From Caproicibacter sp046707225 (GTDB taxonomy: Bacteria; Bacillota; Clostridia; Oscillospirales; Acutalibacteraceae), in contig NZ_JBJKOP010000046.1 of assembly GCF_046707225.1 (NCBI RefSeq), positions 1 to 64,000 on the forward strand: a stretch of 64,000 nt of DNA, read 5' to 3'. Below the pieces are notes generated by a model, which saw nothing but the letters and a program-made list of their open reading frames with translations, ran no database searches and was not told the origin of the DNA. The translations under genes were made by a program, and so were the position numbers. Below, in pieces: positions 24,962 to 33,372 of this stretch. Every line of letters begins with the position of its first letter. The first letter of the stretch is position 1.

Positions 24962-26419
24962 TCACAGCTTTCCGTTTAGAATATCGGCAATGACCTCGCG
25001 CTCATCCAAATGATACTTGACGCCCTTGATTTCCTGATAATCCTCATGTCCCTTTCCGGCAAGAACAATTACGTCGCCGTCCTGAGCGTTTTCCATACAG
25101 TATTTGATCGCCTGTTTCCTGTCCGGGATGACGACGTATTTTCCTCCGGTTTTGTCGATTCCCGTGCGAATATCGGCAATGATGTCCATTACGTCCTCGT
25201 CGCGTGAATTGTCCGCCGTTAAAACGGACAGGTCGGCAAGCCTTCCGCTTTCTTCCCCCATTTCAAACCTGCGGGAACGTGCGCGGTTTCCGCCCGCGCC
25301 AAACATGCAGACAAGCCTTTTCGGGTGATATTCGCGCAGGGTCTCCAGAATATTTCTCATTGCGAGAGCATTGTGGGCGTAGTCGATAAGAAGGGTGTAA
25401 TTGCCGGGGACCTTGACCGGCTCCACACGTCCGCAGACTTTTACGTTTTCCAGCCCGTCGCGGATATTCTGTTCCGTAACCGGAAAGTGCAGGCAGACGG
25501 CTACGGCCGCCAACGCGTTGTAAACACTGAATCTGCCCGGAATCCCGACTTCCACGCCGGAAAAATTCAGCCTTCCGGAAAGGTTGAACCTGACCCCCAG
25601 GAACCCCTTGCGCGAAACAAGCTCTTCCTTTTCCGCAGCCAGCCCGGCCTTCGGCGAAAAGCCGAAAGTTTCCAGCGCACAGGTATGCCCTTCCACGATC
25701 CCGCTCCAGTTCTCATCGTCCACATTGATCACGCCGATTTCGCACATACGGAACAACAGGCGTTTGCAGGCCATGTATTCCTCCAGGTCTTTGTGCTCAT
25801 TGCCGCCGATATGGTCCGGAGAGAAATTGGTGAATACCCCGTAATCGAATCGGATTCCGGATAAACGATGCCCTCTCAGGCCGATGGAGGATGCCTCCAT
25901 GACAACCGCCTTACAGCCTTCATCCGCCATCCAGCGCAGATAAGACTGGATTTCATAGGATTCGGGAGTCGTGTTGTCCGTCTTGATCACCCGGTCCCCG
26001 ATCACCGCTCCGATTGTGCCGATAACGCCGGTCTTGATTCCGGCTGTTTCCAGAATCGAACGAACCATATAGGAAACGGTGGTTTTTCCTTTCGTTCCCG
26101 TAATCCCCACAACCGTCATTTCGCGTGCCGGATACCCGAACCATGCCGCGGAAATCAGCGCCATGGCAAGGCGCGTGTCCGGCACCATAACGACGCTCGC
26201 ACCGCCGGCCTCAACCGGGCGCTGTGCCACAATCGCAGCCGCGCCGGCCTTTGCCGCTGTTCCCGCAAATTGATGGCTGTCAACCGCAGACCCGCACAGG
26301 CAGATAAAAAGGCTCCCCTGTTTCACCTGTCTCGAATCATAAACCACATCCGTTATTTCCAGATCCGTACGCCCGGAACAGGTAAAGTCCAGATCCCGGA
26401 TTAAATCCGCCAAAAGCAT
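24962..26419 (-). CDS. murE: UDP-N-acetylmuramyl-tripeptide synthetase
   Basis: MurE adds the third residue of the peptidoglycan stem. The protein has 485 residues from the ATG at 26419, which has GGAGG upstream. The ATP loop GITGTKGKTT is at 105-114, and NFSPDHIGGNEH and DYAHNA are in place. The amino-acid specificity loop reads DNSR at 403-406. Enzymes that add meso-diaminopimelate carry DNPR there, lysine enzymes usually differ at the last residues, so Asn and Arg suggest diaminopimelate with an unusual Ser for Pro. murF follows directly. A perfect consensus promoter precedes the gene. Confidence 0.94.
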   Translation of the reverse strand: MLLADLIRDLDFTCSGRTDLEITDVVYDSRQVKQGSLFICLCGSAVDSHQFAGTAAKAGAAAIVAQRPVEAGGASVVMVPDTRLAMALISAAWFGYPAREMTVVGITGTKGKTTVSYMVRSILETAGIKTGVIGTIGAVIGDRVIKTDNTTPESYEIQSYLRWMADEGCKAVVMEASSIGLRGHRLSGIRFDYGVFTNFSPDHIGGNEHKDLEEYMACKRLLFRMCEIGVINVDDENWSGIVEGHTCALETFGFSPKAGLAAEKEELVSRKGFLGVRFNLSGRLNFSGVEVGIPGRFSVYNALAAVAVCLHFPVTEQNIRDGLENVKVCGRVEPVKVPGNYTLLIDYAHNALAMRNILETLREYHPKRLVCMFGAGGNRARSRRFEMGEESGRLADLSVLTADNSRDEDVMDIIADIRTGIDKTGGKYVVIPDRKQAIKYCMENAQDGDVIVLAGKGHEDYQEIKGVKYHLDEREVIADILNGKL

Positions 26420-26767
26420 GAAAACGCCTCCGCTGTCATATTGTTTTATGGATGAAATTTCCTGAATTATACCGTAAGTGAAAGGCTGTGTCAATATTCC
26501 CCGACACTTTGCGAGAACTGTATTAAACAAGAACTTCTTCGGTATTAGTATGAATAAATAATACTGAATAATGTTTATAGAAAGGAAAAATTCTCCTGTT
26601 ATTTTAGCTCGCTTAGAGAAAAAATATTTCTCTGACACTTGCCGCATATTGTATAATTTTTTTACTCTGTCATAAAAATGTATGGTTACAAGTCGAATGA
26701 TTTCGTGTTATTTTATAATTAAATTTTACCCTTGCAGGCCGATTATGAGGAAAGGAAGCATATCTTT
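26420..26767. other. AT-rich intergenic region between murE and the radical SAM gene
   Basis: Apart from the murE promoter, these bases show an AGAGAAA/TTTCTCT hairpin near 26614-26635 and several TATAAT-like stretches on the + strand near 26650 and 26720, none with a good -35 box. The radical SAM gene must be transcribed from here, but I cannot name its promoter. No gene is seen. Confidence 0.5.
26466..26494 (-). promoter_or_regulatory. Perfect consensus sigma-A promoter of murE-murF
   Basis: TTGACA (26489-26494) and TATAAT (26466-26471) on the minus strand are exactly 17 bases apart. The transcript would start near 26459 with a leader of about 40 bases. Confidence 0.92.
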
Positions 26768-28216
26768 ATGGGTACTGTAAACGAGAAGCTGGAGTCCTAC
26801 GGATTGAAAAAAGTGCTGAACTACCTGGACAGCAATCCGGAGGAAAATGTGCCGAAGCTGATCGGCTGGCTGAAAAAATTCGATCGGGACGGCCTTTACC
26901 AAAACACGTATGAAATGGTTGACGGCTTTATAAAGGACCCGGAGAATAACTGGAACCGTCTTATCCTAAGCCTTTATTCCGATATAGACGAAAGCGTCCG
27001 GAGAAAAACTTTTGAGAATTTTCTGATCAACTCCGCGATCCTCGGCAGTCAGAAAAAGAACAAGCTCGTGGAAAAATACGACTGCAACATACCGTGGGCC
27101 ATCCTCATGGACCCGACCTCCGCCTGCAATCTGCACTGCATCGGGTGCTGGGCGGCGGAATACGGAAACCGGCTGAACCTGAGTTTTGATACTCTGGACG
27201 ATATTGTTCGCCAGGGGAAGGAACTGGGCACGTACATGTATATTTTCTCCGGCGGAGAGCCGCTGGTAAGAAAAGACGATATCATCAGGCTGTGTGAAAA
27301 GCACAATGACTGTGAGTTTCTGGCTTTTACCAACGGAACTTTGATTGACGAGCACTTCGCGGACGAAATGCTGCGGGTCAAGAATTTTGTTCCCGCCATC
27401 AGTATTGAGGGATTTGAGAAAGAAACTGATTTCCGCCGCGGAGAAGGGACCTATCAGGCCGTCACCCGCGCGATGAAGCTTCTCAAAAGCAAAAGGCTTC
27501 CGTTCGGCGCTTCGCTGTGCTATACGCGGCAGAACGCGGAAACCATCGGCAGCGAGGAATATTTCAATCATCTGATCGAGCTGGGATGCAAATTTGCCTG
27601 GCTTTTCACTTACATGCCGGTCGGAGTGGACGCCAAGCCGGAGCTCATGGCAACGGCGGACCAGCGCAAATTCATGTACGAACAGGTGCGGAAATTCCGC
27701 GAAACAAAGCCCTTGTTCACACTGGACTTCTGGAACGACGGAGAATTTGTTAACGGATGCATCGCGGGAGGGCGCCAGTATCTTCATATTAACGCGAACG
27801 GCGATATCGAGCCCTGCGCCTTTATCCATTACGCGGACTCCAACATTCATGAAAAGACATTGCTGGAGGCATACCGGTCGCCGCTGTTCATGCAGTACCG
27901 CAGAAACCAGCCGTTTAACCGGAACCAGCTCCGCCCTTGCCCGCTGCTCGACAACCCCGGCAGGCTTTCGCAGATCGTGAAAAAATCCGAAGCAGTCTCC
28001 ACGGATCTGGCTCACCCCGAAAACGTGGATCAGCTGACGGAAAAATGTGTGGAAACCGCAAAGGCATGGGCGCCCGTCGCAAAGGAAATCTGGGAAAACA
28101 GCGAAGGCCGCGAACGGGCGGACTGGAAAGCGGATCGGGAAGCGCAGCAAAAAGCCCAGATTGAAAAAAAGGTTCAGGAAAAGGAAAACAAAAAAAAGAT
28201 TAAGGTATCCATGTGA
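26768..28216 (+). CDS. Radical SAM / SPASM-domain protein of unknown substrate
   Basis: The protein has 482 residues. The radical SAM cluster motif CNLHCIGC uses Cys120, Cys124 and Cys127. The glycine-rich FSGGEPL motif and a SPASM-like C-terminal region (GCIAGGRQYLHI, IEPCAFIHYAD, RPCPLLDNPG) supply extra cysteines for auxiliary iron-sulfur clusters. The N-terminal 100 residues are helical and not part of the core; the last 50 are Lys/Glu-rich. Such proteins modify peptides or other substrates through a 5'-deoxyadenosyl radical. No precursor peptide gene is beside it. I chose the ATG at 26768 over an upstream in-frame start because GGAAAGGAAG lies about 10 bases before it. Confidence 0.85.
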   Translation: MGTVNEKLESYGLKKVLNYLDSNPEENVPKLIGWLKKFDRDGLYQNTYEMVDGFIKDPENNWNRLILSLYSDIDESVRRKTFENFLINSAILGSQKKNKLVEKYDCNIPWAILMDPTSACNLHCIGCWAAEYGNRLNLSFDTLDDIVRQGKELGTYMYIFSGGEPLVRKDDIIRLCEKHNDCEFLAFTNGTLIDEHFADEMLRVKNFVPAISIEGFEKETDFRRGEGTYQAVTRAMKLLKSKRLPFGASLCYTRQNAETIGSEEYFNHLIELGCKFAWLFTYMPVGVDAKPELMATADQRKFMYEQVRKFRETKPLFTLDFWNDGEFVNGCIAGGRQYLHINANGDIEPCAFIHYADSNIHEKTLLEAYRSPLFMQYRRNQPFNRNQLRPCPLLDNPGRLSQIVKKSEAVSTDLAHPENVDQLTEKCVETAKAWAPVAKEIWENSEGRERADWKADREAQQKAQIEKKVQEKENKKKIKVSM

Positions 28217-28230
28217 TAGAAGCTTCATAC

Positions 28231-28265
28231 GAAAGGGACTGTTTCGCAATGCGACAGTCCCTTTC
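28231..28265. terminator. Terminator-like inverted repeat between convergent genes
   Basis: GAAAGGGACTGT (28231-28242) pairs with ACAGTCCCTTTC (28254-28265), and the inner CGC/GCG extends the stem. The T run is weak on either strand, but the placement between convergent genes fits a terminator. Confidence 0.7.
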
Positions 28266-28276
28266 CTTATGCCGTT

Positions 28277-29476
28277 TTATTGTTTTCCGTTTTCTATCAA
28301 AGCATAAAGCTTGTCAATCTCGTCTTCATTGGTGAGATCACACCCGGACAGCGCCCGCGCGTATTTTTCCCGCAGTTCTCCGTCCTTTGCAAGGCTTTCC
28401 AGGCCCTGTTCCACTCCTTCGGTCGTCATCGGCACAATCAGCCCGTTTTCACCCGATGTGATCTGGTCGGAGGCGGTGGAAAAATCCGTGAGCAAAATCG
28501 GACGGCAAAGCACCATCGCCTCATCTACGGCAATGGCTTTCCCTTCAAAACGCGACGGCTGCATATAAATGTCGCATTCCCTGACAAAGGGATACGGGTT
28601 GCCGCGCTCCCCCAGAAAAACGACGCAATCCTCCGCTCCAAGCTGAGCCGCCTGCTGTTTCAGGCTATCTTCCTCCGGCCCGACACCGATCACATACCAC
28701 CGCAGGCGAACGCCTTTCCGGTTCAAAGCAACGACGGCAGGCATCGCCAGATCAAGCCCTTTCTGGTGAGAAAGCCGCGCAACGGACAGCACCCGGATTC
28801 CGGTGTATCCGTCGTCGAATCCCTTTTCTCTTTCCGCCATGGAGCGCAGAAAATTCGAGGATATGATATTGTAAATCACGTGGAATTTTCCAGACTGGTC
28901 GGGGAAAGTTTTTTCCAAAGCCGTTTTGCAGGATTCCGATACCGTGCAGAGCGCGTCCAACTTTGCAACATACGGACGGTCAAAATCTTTGTAAAGGCCC
29001 ATCGCGTTGTAATCGCCGTGAATGAATCCGATTTTTACGCCCGCATTCGCTTTCTCGACGGCGTAATAAAGCGGCTGCCCTTCCATATACGCGACGACCG
29101 CGTCATACCGCTCCCCGGCCGGGCGGACAAAATGCCGCTCAATTTTCCACATTCTTGAAAGCCGTTCTCCCATCGTGCCGCGAAGCCCGGCAAAGCTGAC
29201 CAGCAGACGGCAAACAGCCAGAAGCGGGTGTCCGCTGGATACAAGAGCCGGAAATGCTTTGCGGATATTGAGCCGGTATTCCTGCGGAAACAGCGGCGGC
29301 AAAACATGGACCTTTTCCGGTACACGGCTGAAAAACAGCCCCTCGTTCGCAAACAGCTGCAGATCCACCTCATATTTTTTATTATCAAACAGTGATAATA
29401 CCGTTACCAGGCTTTTCTCGATTCCTCCGCTGTGCAGACTGTAATTGACAAAAAGGATTTTCTTCCGTTCAGGCAT
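28277..29476 (-). CDS. Glycosyltransferase family 4
   Basis: The protein has 399 residues with a GT-B fold. The N-terminal domain starts KILFVNYSLHSGGIEKSLV. The C-terminal nucleotide-sugar domain has VARLSHQKGLDLAMPAV and the family's E-x7-E-type loop at MQPSRFEGKAIAVDEAM. It would transfer a sugar from an activated donor to a growing surface glycan. GGGAG precedes the ATG by 7 bases. The gene lies 18 bases downstream of the family 2 transferase and is cotranscribed with it. The sugar cannot be predicted. Confidence 0.88.
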   Translation of the reverse strand: MPERKKILFVNYSLHSGGIEKSLVTVLSLFDNKKYEVDLQLFANEGLFFSRVPEKVHVLPPLFPQEYRLNIRKAFPALVSSGHPLLAVCRLLVSFAGLRGTMGERLSRMWKIERHFVRPAGERYDAVVAYMEGQPLYYAVEKANAGVKIGFIHGDYNAMGLYKDFDRPYVAKLDALCTVSESCKTALEKTFPDQSGKFHVIYNIISSNFLRSMAEREKGFDDGYTGIRVLSVARLSHQKGLDLAMPAVVALNRKGVRLRWYVIGVGPEEDSLKQQAAQLGAEDCVVFLGERGNPYPFVRECDIYMQPSRFEGKAIAVDEAMVLCRPILLTDFSTASDQITSGENGLIVPMTTEGVEQGLESLAKDGELREKYARALSGCDLTNEDEIDKLYALIENGKQ

Positions 29477-29494
29477 GGTAAAACTCCCAAGGAT

Positions 29495-30559
29495 TTATTT
29501 TTTTCGGGTATCTCTCATTAATACGCGTGAATACGCGCCGTAAAACAGATAGACAAGGGGCGCAAACCCGGACCGGATAACCGCCAAAATCATTCGGTCC
29601 GCCCTGCTTCCGTATTTCAGATAATCGGAACGAACGGCTTCCCTTGCATACGGATTTTTCAGAATTGAGCGAATTTCGCGATACTTCTTTAAAAATCCGC
29701 CGGGATTTTTCGGAGAAAAGCAGTTGATCAGGGACGAGTGGACCGCCGAGCGCAAAAACCACGCAAGATGCCGCTTTGCGTACCTCTCATACAGTCTCTG
29801 TTCCGTCAGGATCCTGCGGATGACCGAATAGCACTGGGTCATCATCTCCATTTTGTGCGGACGATACCGCGTGCTGAGAGAGTCCGGATTGTAGCGGTAA
29901 TGATAATAGGCTCCGCCTACGACCAGAAGGCGTTCCGCGGCACAATGCGCCATGATGGACGCCGGCATATCCTCCAGCATAATTTCACGTTCGTCGCCGA
30001 ACCGGATCCCGTTTTCAAGGTACCAGCTGCGCAGATACATGCGGCGCCAGGCGCAGCCCAGCATTTCCACGTGGCGCCAGGCGCTGTCTTCACGGTCCGG
30101 CCCGACCAGTTCCGTAATCAGAAGCTCCTTTACTTCGTCGCCGAATTCCGGATAATTGATAGGAAGCTTGCAGACGCGCTGTTCACCGTCCTGAAGATTT
30201 TCCCGGATAAAGTTAAAAAGCACAAGATCCGCCTGATATTCGACCGCGGCCGAATAAAGATTTTTCAGCATATTCTCGTCGATCCAGTCATCGGAATCGA
30301 CAAACAGCAGATAATCGCCTCCGGCGCGTTCCACACCGTAATTTCTCGTATTCCCCAGCCCGCTGTGGGGTTTGTCCAGCACGCGGACGCGGCCGTCCCC
30401 GGAATACTTCCGGGCAATTTCCAGCGAGCGGTCGGTGGAAGCGTCGTTGACTAAAAGGACCTCAAAATCGGAAAAAGTCTGATTCAGGATGCTGCCGACG
30501 CAGCGCTCCAGATATTTCTCAACATTATAGATCGGTACGATCACACTGATTTTTGGCAC
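29495..30559 (-). CDS. Glycosyltransferase family 2
   Basis: The protein has 354 residues from a GTG start with GAGGG 8 bases upstream. It opens with the GT-A signature PKISVIVPIYNVEKYLERC, has NDASTDRS, and the metal-binding DxD as FVDSDDW near residue 93. The C-terminal 130 residues are basic and may contact the membrane. It probably adds a sugar in extracellular polysaccharide or teichoic acid assembly. A leader of about 270 bases precedes it. Confidence 0.9.
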   Translation of the reverse strand: MPKISVIVPIYNVEKYLERCVGSILNQTFSDFEVLLVNDASTDRSLEIARKYSGDGRVRVLDKPHSGLGNTRNYGVERAGGDYLLFVDSDDWIDENMLKNLYSAAVEYQADLVLFNFIRENLQDGEQRVCKLPINYPEFGDEVKELLITELVGPDREDSAWRHVEMLGCAWRRMYLRSWYLENGIRFGDEREIMLEDMPASIMAHCAAERLLVVGGAYYHYRYNPDSLSTRYRPHKMEMMTQCYSVIRRILTEQRLYERYAKRHLAWFLRSAVHSSLINCFSPKNPGGFLKKYREIRSILKNPYAREAVRSDYLKYGSRADRMILAVIRSGFAPLVYLFYGAYSRVLMRDTRKK

Positions 30560-30762
30560 TGTTTATCCCTCGTATTCTTCCGCCGGGAATTCGGAATCAT
30601 CACAGCGGCAGTCATATTTGGACTCGGCGGCTTTGTACTTACTTCCGCGGGTAGGAAGAAGCCGCCCGCTTTGCCGAAACAATCTGCGGGCAAAGAAACT
30701 CCCCGGACTTTCCTCTTCAGGATTCCGGGAATTGCCGCCGATCCATCCCTCAGAAATTTCAT
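30541..30762 (-). CDS. Small open frame in the glycosyltransferase leader, doubtful
   Basis: The frame has 73 codons, an excellent GGGGGAGG site 6 bases before its ATG, and its end overlaps the start of the family 2 glycosyltransferase by 19 bases. The sequence is basic and rich in Pro and Gly and matches no family I know. Good ribosome site and overlap suggest translational coupling; lack of a recognisable fold argues against a stable protein. Confidence 0.35.
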   Translation of the reverse strand: MKFLRDGSAAIPGILKRKVRGVSLPADCFGKAGGFFLPAEVSTKPPSPNMTAAVMIPNSRRKNTRDKQCQKSV

Positions 30763-30835
30763 ACTGTTCCTCCCCCGCCGCGCTCTGGTGTACGGCTGTC
30801 AGTAATCTTTTCCTGAACTATTTTCAGTTTGGATT

Positions 30836-30864
30836 ATTATAGCATTGTCCACCCTGAATTACAA
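30836..30864 (-). promoter_or_regulatory. Sigma-A promoter of the GT2-GT4 operon
   Basis: TTGTAA (30859-30864) and TATAAT (30836-30841) on the minus strand are 17 bases apart. Confidence 0.8.
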
Positions 30865-30895
30865 GTAAACGCCTGCTACATTCTCCCCGCGAAGG

Positions 30896-30924
30896 TTGAA
30901 ATCGGATGCGGTCTATGCTATGCT
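30896..30924 (+). promoter_or_regulatory. Sigma-A promoter of the rightward glycosyltransferase
   Basis: TTGAAA (30896-30901) and TATGCT (30919-30924) are 17 bases apart, giving a leader of about 30 bases before the ATG at 30963. Confidence 0.72.
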
Positions 30925-30962
30925 TTATGGGATGCGATAGACATTATTGGAGAGAGATTTTT

Positions 30963-32219
30963 ATGAATTATTGTCTTATATTGCTGACAAAAAAATATCC
31001 GTTTGATTCCGGCGAGGAATTTATAGAAAACGAAATTCCTATCCTCGCCAAAACGTTTCAGCACATTGTTTTAATTGCAACCTCGGTTTCCGACCGGGGT
31101 GAACAGACCCGGCCGGTTCCGGACAACGTGGAGATTCACGCTCTGCGCGCCTCCGGAATTCGCCGTTCTCTTCTGCCGCCCCTTGCCTGCTCCTTCCCGT
31201 TTCCCCTGCCGGGGGTTGTTTCGGGCCTCGACCGCAAAGAAGCGAAAGAGTCTTTTCGAAGAAAGCTGTTTTGTCTGTACTTTCTGGCAAAGGCCGGGCA
31301 GGTATACAAAGGATGCCGAAAAATACTGTCTGACAAACATCTGGACTCTTATGACGGCGTCACCTTTTACAGCTACTGGCTTTATGACACCGCCCTGGCG
31401 GCGGCGAACCTGAAACGGGAATTCGGCTTGAAAAACAGCCGTGCGGTCAGCCGCGCGCACCGCTATGATCTTTACGCGGATCAAAACCCGTCCGGGTTCC
31501 TTCCAATGCGCGAGTACCTTCTTCAGAATCTTGACAGGGTTTACCCCTGTTCTGTGGACGGTGAAAATTATCTCGTTGAGCGGCACCCGCAATTTTCCGA
31601 AAAAATTCGAACGGCCTATTTGGGAACCCGGGACCACGGCGTTTCACCCGAAAATGAAAGCGACGTCTTTCACCTGGTCAGCTGCTGTCACATCTCCCCG
31701 GTGAAACGGGTCGACCTGCTCGCCCGCTCGCTTGCAACGCTGAAAGAAAGCGGCCTGAAACTGAAATGGACACATTTCGGGGGTGGCGAGGGGCTCGAGG
31801 CGCTTCAAACCTACGCGAATGAAAATCTTAGATTCATCGAATGCCGTTTTGAGGGCGAAACCGGCAATGCCCGCCTGATGGAGTACTACGAAAAAACGCC
31901 GATCGACTGTTTTGTGAATACCAGCAGTTCCGAAGGGCTGCCCGTCAGTATTATGGAAGCCATCTCCTTCGGCATCCCCGTCATTGCGACCGACGTAGGC
32001 GGCACGGCGGAAATTGTAAGGCCCGATCAGAACGGCTGGCTTCTTCCGGCTGATTTCAGCCCGGAACAACTCGCCGGCAAAATAGAATTGCTGTACCGGA
32101 TGCCGCCGGAAGCACGCAAGAAAATGCGCAACGCAAGCCGCAGCCTGTGGACTGAAAACTTTTGCTCCGAACAGAACTATTTGAACTTCGCGGCTGAAAT
32201 ATCCGCCAAGGATTCTTAA
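30963..32219 (+). CDS. Glycosyltransferase family 4
   Basis: The protein has 418 residues; the ATG at 30963 has GGAGAG 8 bases upstream. It is a GT-B enzyme with the C-terminal loop NTSSSEGLPVSIMEAISFG followed by IPVIATDVGGTAEIV, the donor-sugar site of family 4. It is clearly paralogous to the transferase at 35822-37039: both share SGEEF or GGEEF near residue 16, YSYW, LVSRAH or AVSRAH, and the same donor loop. It is the only rightward gene in the polysaccharide region and has its own promoter and terminator. Confidence 0.88.
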   Translation: MNYCLILLTKKYPFDSGEEFIENEIPILAKTFQHIVLIATSVSDRGEQTRPVPDNVEIHALRASGIRRSLLPPLACSFPFPLPGVVSGLDRKEAKESFRRKLFCLYFLAKAGQVYKGCRKILSDKHLDSYDGVTFYSYWLYDTALAAANLKREFGLKNSRAVSRAHRYDLYADQNPSGFLPMREYLLQNLDRVYPCSVDGENYLVERHPQFSEKIRTAYLGTRDHGVSPENESDVFHLVSCCHISPVKRVDLLARSLATLKESGLKLKWTHFGGGEGLEALQTYANENLRFIECRFEGETGNARLMEYYEKTPIDCFVNTSSSEGLPVSIMEAISFGIPVIATDVGGTAEIVRPDQNGWLLPADFSPEQLAGKIELLYRMPPEARKKMRNASRSLWTENFCSEQNYLNFAAEISAKDS

Positions 32220-32228
32220 CGTATGTAG

Positions 32229-32253
32229 ACTCCGCCGATCGGCGGAGTTTTTT
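32229..32253 (+). terminator. Rho-independent terminator
   Basis: ACTCCGCC and GGCGGAGT form a perfect stem around a GATC loop, followed by six T. It ends the rightward glycosyltransferase transcript. Confidence 0.9.
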
Positions 32254-32255
32254 CA

Positions 32256-32636
32256 TTAAAATATATTCGCGATACTTGGAATTTCCGACTCATTCAAATA
32301 GGAAATCTGCTCGATGCTGCGGTCACAGTCCGCAAGGAACTGTTCTGTGCCGCCGTACTGGCAGAGCATCGGCAGCCCGGCCAGCGTCTGATCGATTGCC
32401 TCAAGCTTGGAGTGAGGCATATAAGTGCAAAGAACCGTGTGCATGGAACGCCAGTCGTCCCCCGCTTTGCGGCTCAATTGAACCGCTGTTTCAGTTTCTC
32501 CTCGCTGTTCCGCGCTTTTTGCCTCCGTTACGGTTTGAATCATCCGGGTGCTGATTTGATTGGTATAGACGGTCCCCAGAATACAAACGCCCGTAAGAAC
32601 AATAAAAATGCCCAGTGAAATCCAGACGCGCTTCAC
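32256..32636 (-). CDS. DUF4363 family membrane-anchored protein
   Basis: The protein has 126 residues. One N-terminal membrane segment (ISLGIFIVLTGVCILGTVY) is followed by a helical extracellular part with the conserved Trp-Arg and YLNESE segments of DUF4363. It overlaps the end of the DUF421 gene by 4 bases, and the two families are commonly encoded together. Function unknown; the pair may act as one membrane complex. Confidence 0.8.
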   Translation of the reverse strand: MKRVWISLGIFIVLTGVCILGTVYTNQISTRMIQTVTEAKSAEQRGETETAVQLSRKAGDDWRSMHTVLCTYMPHSKLEAIDQTLAGLPMLCQYGGTEQFLADCDRSIEQISYLNESEIPSIANIF

Positions 32637-33310
32637 TTTGACGCCTCCTTTTTCACGATGAAAAAGTCGCCCTTGGTATTGGCAGTCATAAGAAAAACAT
32701 CCGCGGTGGAAAGATGCTGCCCCCGCAGGACGCCGTCAAGCCAGTCTTTATTTTTTTGGCACAGCTGCAGCGAAAAATCCGAAATAACGCCGTCGCTGAC
32801 CACAACGGTCTCAATCCCGTTGTCCGGAAGAGGAACCGCCAGCATCCCGGCCGTCGGCTGTTCCTTTTCCGGTTTTTTAATCACACTCATCTTGCCGTTG
32901 GTCTCAACAATCGCATAGGCCACGTCCTGAATGCTGAACACGTTTTTCTGCCGAAGCTGCTCGCTCAGGTCTTCCGTCGTCATGCGCAGGCGCTTCATTT
33001 CATTCTGCTGTACCGCACCGTTATTAATGACGATAATCGGCTTGCCGCACACGAGCTTGCGGAATTTAGTACTTTTCAGCATCAGCGCGGAAATGACGAT
33101 TTCAAACATAACCAGGGCGGCAATCGGAATCAGCCCGCTGGCAAGCGGCTGCCCGGAATCCTGCATCGGTATGGAAGCAATATCCGATATTAACAAAGTC
33201 ACAACCAGCTCACTGGTCTGCAGTTCGCTGATCTGTCGTTTTCCCATCAGGCGTACCGCCAAAATAACCACCGCATACAACATTAATGTGCGGATAAAAG
33301 AAATTGTCAT
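32633..33310 (-). CDS. DUF421 (YetF-like) membrane protein
   Basis: The protein has 225 residues. Three N-terminal membrane segments end before a cytoplasmic region with the family motifs LMGKRQISELQTSELVV and KPIIVINNGAV. I chose the ATG at 33310 (MTISFIRTL) because family members start there and GGTGAT precedes it; an upstream in-frame ATG at 33349 lacks a site. YetF-type proteins are linked to spore or envelope functions, without a known reaction. Confidence 0.87.
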   Translation of the reverse strand: MTISFIRTLMLYAVVILAVRLMGKRQISELQTSELVVTLLISDIASIPMQDSGQPLASGLIPIAALVMFEIVISALMLKSTKFRKLVCGKPIIVINNGAVQQNEMKRLRMTTEDLSEQLRQKNVFSIQDVAYAIVETNGKMSVIKKPEKEQPTAGMLAVPLPDNGIETVVVSDGVISDFSLQLCQKNKDWLDGVLRGQHLSTADVFLMTANTKGDFFIVKKEASK

Positions 33311-33372
33311 TCTTATCACCACAGTTAGTATAAGCGGCAGACCTCTCATTATGTATCGCCCGGCGCGGACAC

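Larger units (their letters stand above)
30560..30962. other. Divergent promoter region with a long structured leader
   Basis: Two promoters face away from each other (30836-30864 leftward, 30896-30924 rightward). The leftward transcript has a leader of about 270 bases that contains a nested hairpin: GGCGGCTT pairs with AAGCCGCC around an inner CTTCC/GGAAG stem, at about 30628-30669. It fits no riboswitch class I recognise. Confidence 0.55.

Noticed and set aside
30701..30716. GAGGAAAGTCCGGGG on the minus strand, like the conserved core of RNase P RNA
   Set aside because: The other conserved blocks of RNase P RNA are missing and the leader is too short for the full molecule. It is probably chance within a coding-like leader.
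30560..30830. Possible cyclic di-GMP or cyclic di-AMP riboswitch in the glycosyltransferase leader
   Set aside because: The hairpin and a GCAAAGC motif resemble pieces of these classes, but the conserved order of helices and joining bases is absent.
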